Under the pieces are notes generated by a model that was given only the letters and a program-made list of their open reading frames with translations, did not search any database and was not told the DNA's origin. Shown here one piece after another: positions 57,642 through 64,000 of a DNA stretch of 64,000 nucleotides (position 1 is the stretch's first letter; every line of letters begins with the position of its first letter). Position numbers and translations under genes: made by a program. Source of the stretch: Oscillospiraceae bacterium (GTDB lineage Bacteria; Bacillota; Clostridia; Oscillospirales; Oscillospiraceae); assembly GCA_024691985.1 (NCBI GenBank), contig JAILNC010000129.1, positions 62,001 through 126,000 of the forward strand, read 5' to 3'.

Positions 57642-58067
57642 ATGATTCGAAAGATCCGGCCCGAAGACTATGCCGCCGTCGCCGCCTTCTGGCGCGAGTA
57701 TCTGGACGTCCCCGCGGCGTCCGACGAAAGCGTGAGCAGGACCTTCGAAAAAATGAGCGAAGACGATCGCTACTGCACCTTCGTCGCCGAAGAGGACGGG
57801 CTCGTCGTGGGCTTTATCACCATGGTCGAGGTCCTGTCGATCGACGACCCGGACGGCTATATCAAAATGAACGGGATCGCTGTGCGCCCGGAATACCGTC
57901 ACCGCGGTATCGCGCAGCAGCTGACCGAACGCGTGGAGCTGGAAGCGCGGGAGCGCGGCGCGTCCTCCGTCGGCGTGGCGACAAGCTTCAAGCGTTCGGG
58001 CTCACAGGCGCTGTTGGACAAGCTCGGTTATACGAAGTCCGCCTTCTGGTTTCATAAGATCTTCTGA
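57642..58067 (+). CDS. GNAT family N-acetyltransferase
   Basis: A 141-residue GNAT enzyme. Motif A is GIAVRPEYRHRGIAQQL, binding acetyl-CoA, and the last strand is LDKLGYTKSAFWFHK. I start at the ATG at 57642 after AGGAGGAAG. The acceptor substrate is unknown. Its stop overlaps the end of the convergent C39-like gene by 16 bases. Confidence 0.9.
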   Translation: MIRKIRPEDYAAVAAFWREYLDVPAASDESVSRTFEKMSEDDRYCTFVAEEDGLVVGFITMVEVLSIDDPDGYIKMNGIAVRPEYRHRGIAQQLTERVELEARERGASSVGVATSFKRSGSQALLDKLGYTKSAFWFHKIF

Positions 58068-58573
58068 TCGGTACGTCGGAAGGCCCGGATCTCGCATACG
58101 CGCGCGTACTCGCTCAGCTTCCTTTCGCCGCACAGCGGATCGAACACGACGGCGTCGTCCGGCGTAAGGCAAAGCAGAGCGGTAAAGTGCCTGTCCGCGC
58201 GTATACCGGGCACGGTGATCAGACAGGGCGAGCCGTTTTCTGCCAGCCTCACCAGCGCCTCACGCGTATACGGGGTCGCGCCTGCGTATATAAGCGGGTA
58301 CAGCTTTCGTATCTCTTCGAGCTCCAGATCGGCGCCCGATGTGAACGCGCCGCAGGCGATCAGGCGCCGGTTGAGGAGCCAAGGATCGAACGCGTCCTCC
58401 GCGTTGTCTTCCAGTCCGTGATGCCGCAGCAGCACGGCGAGCGCGCATACCAGGCAGCCGCATTCCCGGAAATACGTATACTCCGCATCCGGGAAGTCGG
58501 TTTTCGGCCAGGCCTCCGCTTCATTCAGGCGGGGGTCGTCCTGCCGCCAGTATTCAAGTTCATGCGTTTTCAT
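58052..58573 (-). CDS. C39-like cysteine peptidase-type protein coupled to an asparagine synthetase-like gene
   Basis: A 173-residue soluble protein with a papain-like pattern: YFRECGCLVCALAVLLRHHG (Cys38 before a helix), His129 in ADRHFTALL and Asp145-Pro146 in AVVFDPLCG. As in the protein at 19009-19695, CGC stands where CGP is usual. It overlaps the asparagine synthetase-like gene by 14 bases, so translational coupling is likely. Proteolysis, amide transfer or simple binding are all possible. Confidence 0.6.
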   Translation of the reverse strand: MKTHELEYWRQDDPRLNEAEAWPKTDFPDAEYTYFRECGCLVCALAVLLRHHGLEDNAEDAFDPWLLNRRLIACGAFTSGADLELEEIRKLYPLIYAGATPYTREALVRLAENGSPCLITVPGIRADRHFTALLCLTPDDAVVFDPLCGERKLSEYARVCEIRAFRRTDQKIL

Positions 58574-59675
58574 ACCATTTGATAAAGGCGAACATTTCCC
58601 AGATCTGCTTCCACAGGCCGTCGTCCGCGCCGGAATAGAACGCCGACAGGATGGCGTCCCGATCCACGAAAGAGAGCGTTTCCCGCGCGCTCTCGCCGCT
58701 CAGGGTGTCTGTGATCTGCGTTTTCCACGGCTCTTCGCGCATCCACTTTCGGACCGGCACGGGGAAGCCGCGCTTCTCCCGAAAGGCGATCTCCGGACCG
58801 ACCCAGCGCTGCGCCGCCTCGCGGAAGAGCAGCTTCCCCATCGTCCGGTCCGCCTTGTACCGCGGCGGCAGGGACAGCGCGAAGTCCCAGAGCTCGCGGC
58901 GCATATAGGGCGTACGTATACGGATCCCCGCGCCCGCGGACGCGGCTTCCACGTTGGGCAGAATATTCCCGTACATCCAGCGTGAGAGGTCAAAGGCGTT
59001 CATTTTCAAAAAGCCGTCGCCCCGATATGCGTTGAGCTCCGGGAAATCGGCAGGCCCGATCTCCATGATGGTGTTGGTTTTCAGCCAGAAGTCCTCGCAC
59101 GGTTCGTCATAATATCTGCTGTAACAGGGATAGCCGCAGAACATCTCGTCCGGGCCTTCGCCCGAGCATACCGTATCCGTATGCGCGGCGGCCTCTCTCG
59201 CGGCGATAAACAGGGCGATATACGAGGCGTCGCCCGTAGGCGTCCCGCGGCAGCGCATGGCGTCCGCCACCGCGCCGAAGTAATCCGAGGGGCCGATCCT
59301 GACGATATGGTGCTCGCTGCCCAGAGCGTCCGCCGTACGCTGTGCGGCCGCCGACTCGTCGAAGGCCTCTTCCTCGTAGGCGACCGAGAAGGTCTTCTTC
59401 GCGCGGATACCGAAGGCGATCAAAGACGAGTCCACGCCCGAGGACAAAAACGCGGCGTCGGAGACCATGCGCTCTTCTGCGAGCATAGCGTCCAAGATGC
59501 GCGTCAGCTCTTCCAGATATGCCTCCTTCGTTTTCTCCGGTTCAAAGGAGAAACGGATCGCGGGATAGTTGAGCGGCTCTCCGAAAAGGCCCGGATCCCC
59601 CGCGAGGAAGGAGAATCGCAGATACGACTCCAGCGCGCGCGGGTTCATAATCAAATTGTTTTCCGCTTTCATCAT
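58560..59675 (-). CDS. Asparagine synthetase-like protein without glutaminase domain
   Basis: A 371-residue protein that comprises only the ATP-pyrophosphatase (synthetase) half of AsnB. The PP-loop SSGVDSS is at 78-84, FSVAYEEEAFDES follows, and GEGPDEMFCGY and MGKLLFREAAQRWVGPEIAFREKRGFPVP are conserved. The N-terminal glutamine amidotransferase domain with its catalytic Cys is absent, so it would need ammonia or an amine, or catalyse a different amide or lactam formation as in beta-lactam or lasso-peptide synthetases. The first gene of a pair with the C39-like gene. Confidence 0.85.
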   Translation of the reverse strand: MMKAENNLIMNPRALESYLRFSFLAGDPGLFGEPLNYPAIRFSFEPEKTKEAYLEELTRILDAMLAEERMVSDAAFLSSGVDSSLIAFGIRAKKTFSVAYEEEAFDESAAAQRTADALGSEHHIVRIGPSDYFGAVADAMRCRGTPTGDASYIALFIAAREAAAHTDTVCSGEGPDEMFCGYPCYSRYYDEPCEDFWLKTNTIMEIGPADFPELNAYRGDGFLKMNAFDLSRWMYGNILPNVEAASAGAGIRIRTPYMRRELWDFALSLPPRYKADRTMGKLLFREAAQRWVGPEIAFREKRGFPVPVRKWMREEPWKTQITDTLSGESARETLSFVDRDAILSAFYSGADDGLWKQIWEMFAFIKWYENA

Positions 59676-59694
59676 ATCCCGTCATTCCTTATAC

Positions 59695-59727
59695 TCGGCA
59701 GCCACCGCTTTCCACGGTGGCTGCCGA
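59695..59727. terminator. Hairpin between the MATE gene and the asparagine synthetase-like gene
   Basis: A perfect 13-bp stem, TCGGCAGCCACCG with CGGTGGCTGCCGA, has a 7-base loop. It follows the MATE stop by about 60 bases; the U-tract is poor. Confidence 0.6.
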
Positions 59728-59786
59728 ATGTATTCAAGCTTTTGAGAGTGCCAAGTCCGATCCGGGAGGGAACGGCTTTGAAACTG

Positions 59787-61547
59787 TCATTCCGTCATCA
59801 CAAACAGGGCAAGATGATTCAGGTCAAGCACCCTGTCAAATTTCTGGCTCACGGTCAGGCCCATGAGCAGGATGTTTTCCAGATCGTCAAAGGGCTCTTC
59901 CCCGACTGCGTCGAAGCCTGTGAGCGGGTTGTATGCCAACCCCTCGTCAATGATCGTGAACTGTATGCTGTCCAGATGTCGGTCAGCCTTGATGTCCGCG
60001 AGGATCGCAGCGCCGGGATTTCGCCTCATGATGTAACACAGGCTCTCCTCCATGACCAGCGCGGCTCTCGTACTCAGGCGTTCGGAATAAGAAAGCGCCA
60101 TCAGGCTGCTGCGGATATCGCTGCTCACAGCTGAGATCAGCGCCGGATCGAGACGGATGGAATAGGCGCTGATCGCCTGTGGATTGTCCTTCGGGACGAA
60201 CCACGCGCCGTCGCGCCGGAACACGATGAGCAAAACCAGCAGCGCGGCATACACGGCAAGGACATACCCTGCGACGAAGCCCTGCAGGGCGGCCCCGCGA
60301 AAGAAAAGCGCAGCCATACACGGCAGTCCCTTCTGTACGATCAGGAGAACGTTTGTCAGCGCGACCCTGTCAACAGAAGTAATATACAGTGAAAAAACCG
60401 TCATGATCGCGATCGCGGGGAATGCGAGACAGCCGATGCGCAGGCACTGAACGCACAGCAGATGGCTCTCGGGCGCGATCTTGTACAGCTCCGTGAACGG
60501 CCCGGCGAAAGCGAAGACGATCACGCTGACCACAGCGCTGTAAAGCTGCGCGAGTTTTGAGCCTTTTCTTGCCGTATATCGGACGCCGTCGTAATCGCTC
60601 TCGCTGTAGAGCAGTCCCGCGTGCACGGAGACGCTCGCCGAGATCCCGTTGCTCACGGATACGGCGATCGTACGAAACGCCTTGTAAACCGACCAGACAG
60701 CAAGCCCGGCAGCGCCGCCGATGGACGCGACCGCGGCGGTCTGTACGCTGATCATCAGCGTCTCCAGAAGCTCATCCCCGGTCGCGGAGCTTCCCAGACG
60801 GATGTCCGCCTTGATATAGCCCCACAGCTCCCGGAGGGAGCGGATCACGGTGAAGTCCGGCCGTACTGTGCGTGATTTGCTGAAGAAATGGCTGAGCGGG
60901 ATCGCAAATCCGATCAGAGAGGAGATCACGGTAGCCCAGGCCAGTGCCTGCACCTGATTCTCCATGCTGACGACCAGAATTAAATCGAGCAGCATATTGA
61001 GTACGTTCGCGACGATGCTGCGTGCCGCGAACAGCTTGGCCCTGCCGTCCACGCGAAACGCTCTCTCAATGCACAGGCAGATCTCCAGCAGGGGCATGGC
61101 TGCAAAGCGCGGCCAGCAATACTGGTGCACCGGCTCGATCAATTCGGGTGTCGACAGGCACGCGGTTAAGATTTGACGTCCGAAAGCGATCGCCGGGATC
61201 ACCACGATGCAGTAGACGACGAAAACCGTGATCAGGACCGCGCCGAAAATACGGTCGGCTTTCTTCCTCTCTCCCCTGCCGACCGCCCGGATCATCAGCT
61301 TGTCGATGCCAAAGCCGAGCAGGCAGTGGATTATTTGGCTCACCGCCAGAAACGGAGCCGCAGCCGCAATAGCCGCCAGCGCATCCGTTCCGATGAAGGC
61401 TCCGGCGACAAGAGAATCGACCGCTGTCGCGAGCGCCACGCACAAGGCGCTGAGCACGTAGGTACGGCTCATTTTGATCGTCCTGCCGTCGATCAGCTCC
61501 GATGTTCGTTTGATCTCAACAGAGTCGAATTCTCCGGGCAAAGTCAA
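59787..61547 (-). CDS. MATE-family transporter with C-terminal ATPase-like domain
   Basis: A 586-residue protein. Residues about 25-455 form a MATE-type efflux transporter with twelve helices, with the repeat opening AVDSLVAGAFIGTDALAAIAAA. Residues about 465-586 resemble the HATPase fold of anti-sigma factors and histidine kinases: RAALVMEESLCYIMRR in the N-box position and IIDEGLAYNPLTGFD in the G1-box position. The N-box Asn is not conserved, so ATP binding is uncertain. The TTG at 61547 has AGAAGGTTGA upstream; an ATG at 61472 gives a shorter start. Substrate unknown. Confidence 0.8.
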   Translation of the reverse strand: MTLPGEFDSVEIKRTSELIDGRTIKMSRTYVLSALCVALATAVDSLVAGAFIGTDALAAIAAAAPFLAVSQIIHCLLGFGIDKLMIRAVGRGERKKADRIFGAVLITVFVVYCIVVIPAIAFGRQILTACLSTPELIEPVHQYCWPRFAAMPLLEICLCIERAFRVDGRAKLFAARSIVANVLNMLLDLILVVSMENQVQALAWATVISSLIGFAIPLSHFFSKSRTVRPDFTVIRSLRELWGYIKADIRLGSSATGDELLETLMISVQTAAVASIGGAAGLAVWSVYKAFRTIAVSVSNGISASVSVHAGLLYSESDYDGVRYTARKGSKLAQLYSAVVSVIVFAFAGPFTELYKIAPESHLLCVQCLRIGCLAFPAIAIMTVFSLYITSVDRVALTNVLLIVQKGLPCMAALFFRGAALQGFVAGYVLAVYAALLVLLIVFRRDGAWFVPKDNPQAISAYSIRLDPALISAVSSDIRSSLMALSYSERLSTRAALVMEESLCYIMRRNPGAAILADIKADRHLDSIQFTIIDEGLAYNPLTGFDAVGEEPFDDLENILLMGLTVSQKFDRVLDLNHLALFVMTE

Positions 61548-61693
61548 TCAACCTTCTTCCTCGGGCGCACGAGTACGCATCCACACGTCCGGGCAAAACC
61601 GCCGTACAGAACGACATGATCTTCTCTCTGTTCGACAATGTAACACGAAGCCCGGCGCCTGACAAGGATTTTTTCGGCCCTCTCCGGACAAAG

Positions 61694-63097
61694 TCAGCGG
61701 TACCCGACCGCCAGACCGAAAAGCAGCAGAGCGGAGGTCAACAGCAGGTTCAGTCCCTGGAACTTCCATGAGTACTTTGCCCAGCTGCCGTAGCTCACGT
61801 CCGCCAGCCCCAGAGAGATCAGCAGGGCGGGATTGGTCGGGTAAAAGACGTTGCTGAAGCCGTCGCCGAAGGCGAAGGCGACGATACACAGCTGCGGGCT
61901 GATGCCGAAGAGCTGGGCCAGCGGAACAATCAGCGGGATCAGCAGGAAGGCCTTCGCCGAGCCGGACGGGATAAAGAAGTTCATGACCAGGCAGATGAGA
62001 TAGACAAACAGGACCAGGATCGCGGGGCGCATGCTTCCGGCCGCACCGACAAAGGCGTGCAGCAGTGTGTCGAGGATCTTCCCCTCCACCATGGTATACT
62101 TGATGGAGCTTGCCATAAGGATCATCAGCACCGAGGGAGAGACAGTGACCACGCCCTTCACAAAGGACCTGCGGAAATCCGCGGCGCTTGTGCCGGACAC
62201 GAAGACCGCCGCTGTACCGGCCGCGAGGAACATCACAGCCACAATGATCATCGTGTAGTCCCGCAGCGCCGGAAGGAAGCCGGAGCACAGGACGATCGCG
62301 ATCCCCGTCCCGAGCAGGACGGCGAACACGCGCAGCCCGGCGTCCTTTTTTCGGTCCGGGAGATGCTCTGTCCTCGCAGAGATGCTCTGCGCGACGTCAG
62401 CAAGCTTTACGGCATGCCGGTATACAAAGGCAAACAGCAGGCCGTAGATGCAGACGAACGCCAGCAGTCTCAGCCAGATCCCGCTGAACATGGGAAGACC
62501 GGCCAGAGTCTGCGCCACCCCGATCGTGAAGGGGTTCGCGACGCCCGCGGCAAAGCCGCAGCCGGCTGCGAGCATGGAGATCGCGACGCCGGTCCTGGCG
62601 TCCCAGCCCAGCCCGATCGCGAGTGAGACCACAATCGGCACCAGCGGCACGACCTCTTCAAACGAGCCGACCAGAGAGCCCATCGCCATGAAAAAGAAGA
62701 TCAGGACCGCCATCAGGCGATAGCGCACGGCGCCGAAGCGGCTGACCAGCTTGTCGAGCATGTAATGCATCAAACCGCATTCCGTCAGCGCGTTGAACAC
62801 GCCCCCGATCACAAGGAGGAAAATGATGACCGCGATCAATGCGGCGGAGCCGTCCGAGCCGAGGACGAGGAATGGGGACAGGAGCCATTTCCAGAACGGC
62901 AGTCCGCCCTGCACATAGTGAAACCCCGCTTCGGCGTCGATCATAAGGTTCCCGTTTGCATCCGGCACGCGCGTATATTCGCCGCCGGGGATCAAAAATG
63001 TGAGCATATAGGTCGCCAGCATCAGCAGGAAGATTACGGCGATCGCGCCGATAAAGCTCTTCGCACTGATGTTCAGGCTGTTTTTCTTTTCCGTCAT
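61694..63097 (-). CDS. YfcC family carboxylate/amino-acid carrier
   Basis: A 467-residue membrane protein with twelve or so helices of the YfcC (C4-dicarboxylate anaerobic carrier-like) family. Characteristic segments are MGSLVGSFEEVVPLVPIVV and MNFFIPSGSAKAFLLIPLI with the mirrored MAGGCGF-type helix AAGCGFAAGVANPFTIG. These carriers are often paired with M20 peptidases and may import peptides or amino acids. It begins three bases after the stop of the M20 gene, thus in one operon with it. Confidence 0.85.
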   Translation of the reverse strand: MTEKKNSLNISAKSFIGAIAVIFLLMLATYMLTFLIPGGEYTRVPDANGNLMIDAEAGFHYVQGGLPFWKWLLSPFLVLGSDGSAALIAVIIFLLVIGGVFNALTECGLMHYMLDKLVSRFGAVRYRLMAVLIFFFMAMGSLVGSFEEVVPLVPIVVSLAIGLGWDARTGVAISMLAAGCGFAAGVANPFTIGVAQTLAGLPMFSGIWLRLLAFVCIYGLLFAFVYRHAVKLADVAQSISARTEHLPDRKKDAGLRVFAVLLGTGIAIVLCSGFLPALRDYTMIIVAVMFLAAGTAAVFVSGTSAADFRRSFVKGVVTVSPSVLMILMASSIKYTMVEGKILDTLLHAFVGAAGSMRPAILVLFVYLICLVMNFFIPSGSAKAFLLIPLIVPLAQLFGISPQLCIVAFAFGDGFSNVFYPTNPALLISLGLADVSYGSWAKYSWKFQGLNLLLTSALLLFGLAVGYR

Positions 63098-63100
63098 CCC

Positions 63101-64000
63101 TCATACCTCCTTCATCAGGTACCGGTAGTACGAAACCGCCGGAACAAGCGCCGTCAAATCGACGTTTTCGTCCTCTCCGTGGATCGAGCCCAGCTGCTGA
63201 TCGTTAATTTGAAACGGGAGGAAACGGATGCACTGATCGCAGACCCGGTCAAAGAATCTGGCGTCCGAGGCGCCGGTCATCAGATACGGCACCGGGATCA
63301 CACCCGGGAAGATGGCCTGAACAGCTTTCTCGGAAAGCCGGAATGCCGTCCCGTGATGATCGGCCAGGCGGGAGGGCGTACCCGGGTCGAGGATCTCCAG
63401 CTCAACATTGTACTTCTCCGCCAGCTTTCTGACGGCGTCAAAGGACGCCTCCATCCCCTGATGGTGAGAATAACGCATGTTCCCCACGACCCAGGCCTCC
63501 GTGGGTATGACGTTCGTACCGTCCGAGCCCCCGGCCATGGTAAAGGCGATCGTCGTGCGAAGCAGGGCCGCCGCTTTCCCGGACAGCGCCGGAATGAGCT
63601 TTTTTAAAACGGCTTTGTTCCTCTCCGGCCGGGCGAGCAGTTTACCGGCCGCGCCCATGGTCCGGGAAAAGCGGCGGAGCATCTCACAGATCGCGGGGCT
63701 GATTTCCACCGTGAAGATCCGTTGCCTGTCGGCGTCCGCCATGAACTTCCCGAGCCTGACCAGCGGGCTGTCTTTCTCCGGGATCGAGGCATGGCCGCCC
63801 CTGGAGCGTGCGATGAATTTCAGATCAGCACAGCCCTTTTCCCCGATGCCGATCATGGCGAAGCGGCCTTTCGCGCCGGGGATCGGTTCCTCAAGGATGA
63901 CCCCACCCTCGTCAAAGCACATCTCAAAGCGGGTCCCACGGCTTTCAAACCACTGCGCGATCGCGTCTGCGCCTCTCCCGTCGGTCTCTTCCGTGCTGGA
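63101..64000 (-). CDS. M20 family metallopeptidase, partial (N-terminus beyond window end)
   Basis: The C-terminal 299 residues of an M20/M25/M40 metallopeptidase or amidohydrolase. The first visible residues, SSTEETDGRGADAIAQWF, contain the EE pair that supplies the catalytic base and a metal ligand. The lid domain follows (ARSRGGHASIPEKDSPLVRLG to NVIPTEAWVVGNMRYS), and the last metal His is in GSIHGEDENV. The start codon is outside the window. Co-transcribed with the YfcC carrier, it probably hydrolyses the imported peptide or N-acyl amino acid. Confidence 0.9.
   Translation of the reverse strand, partial: SSTEETDGRGADAIAQWFESRGTRFEMCFDEGGVILEEPIPGAKGRFAMIGIGEKGCADLKFIARSRGGHASIPEKDSPLVRLGKFMADADRQRIFTVEISPAICEMLRRFSRTMGAAGKLLARPERNKAVLKKLIPALSGKAAALLRTTIAFTMAGGSDGTNVIPTEAWVVGNMRYSHHQGMEASFDAVRKLAEKYNVELEILDPGTPSRLADHHGTAFRLSEKAVQAIFPGVIPVPYLMTGASDARFFDRVCDQCIRFLPFQINDQQLGSIHGEDENVDLTALVPAVSYYRYLMKEV

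Noticed and set aside
58052-61547. Lasso-peptide biosynthetic cluster
   Set aside because: The synthetase lacks the usual N-terminal domain of lasso C proteins, no ABC exporter or B1 protein is present, and no precursor peptide gene was found.
61548-61617. Small reverse-strand frame starting at 61617 before the MATE gene
   Set aside because: About 34 codons, in a different frame from the MATE gene, with a poor ribosome site and no resemblance to a known precursor peptide.
1-64000. CRISPR arrays, tRNA or rRNA genes, insertion sequences, prophage
   Set aside because: No regular repeat-spacer pattern, no cloverleaf-like segment with CCA end, no transposase and no phage structural genes were seen. 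The two recombinases have no visible element around them. A covariance search (tRNAscan, Infernal) would be decisive.

Overview
The window reads as the chromosome of a GC-rich, endospore-forming Clostridia bacterium, most likely of the Oscillospiraceae (Oscillospirales). The evidence is a complete spoIIIA operon, spoIVA, cwlD, a pdaB-like deacetylase, a sigH-like sigma factor and an alpha/beta SASP, all in strongly GC-biased codons, together with a class I T-box and the typical Firmicute order nusB-xseA-xseB-ispA-dxs-tlyA-nadK-argR-recN. The genus is inference. No rRNA, tRNA, CRISPR array or insertion sequence was seen.

Layout. 1-3.3 kb: end of a C_GCAxxG_C_C gene, a SASP, a P1B-like ATPase and a HAD phosphatase. 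3.5-8 kb: spoIIIAA-AH behind a sigma-E-type promoter. 8.1-17 kb: asp23, nusB, xseAB, ispA, dxs, tlyA, nadK, argR, recN. 17-19 kb: a Tyr T-box (UAC specifier) controlling a C_GCAxxG_C_C gene and tyrS. 19-24 kb: a C39-like protein, PPi-type phosphofructokinase, class II aldolase and a second, catalytically ruined P-type-ATPase-like protein. 24-34 kb: a tyrosine recombinase, radA, cwlD, spoIVA, nif3, trmK, small redox and zinc-ribbon genes, sigH-like and ruvCAB. 34-37.5 kb: a zinc ABC transporter operon. 37.6-43 kb: xerD, a TIGR04086 protein, yajC, tgt, queA, dapA. 43-50.7 kb: a lipoprotein, pdaB, an esterase, a phosphoesterase, unknowns and a UvrD-like helicase. 50.8-55.2 kb: a five-gene damage-response operon (LexA-like repressor, Y-family polymerase, YolD, SRAP, YhcC). 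55.4-64 kb: a PreA-like enzyme, a YgjV protein, a GNAT, a C39-like/asparagine-synthetase pair, a MATE transporter with an ATPase-like tail, a YfcC carrier and an M20 peptidase cut by the window end.

How genes work together. The spoIIIA operon and spoIVA share one promoter architecture, consistent with mother-cell sigma-E control; cwlD, pdaB and SASP serve cortex and core formation. The aldolase and PPi-phosphofructokinase are divergent glycolytic genes. tgt and queA make queuosine, and ruvABC resolves Holliday junctions. The S24 repressor probably silences its own operon until DNA damage triggers self-cleavage.

Points most worth a second look: two P1B-ATPase relatives that both lost the CPC metal site, one of which also lost its actuator domain and phosphorylation motif; a 91-bp repeat after each of their loci; a SpoIIIAG without the beta-triangle insertion; the self-regulated translesion operon; and the asparagine-synthetase/C39/MATE-ATPase neighbourhood.
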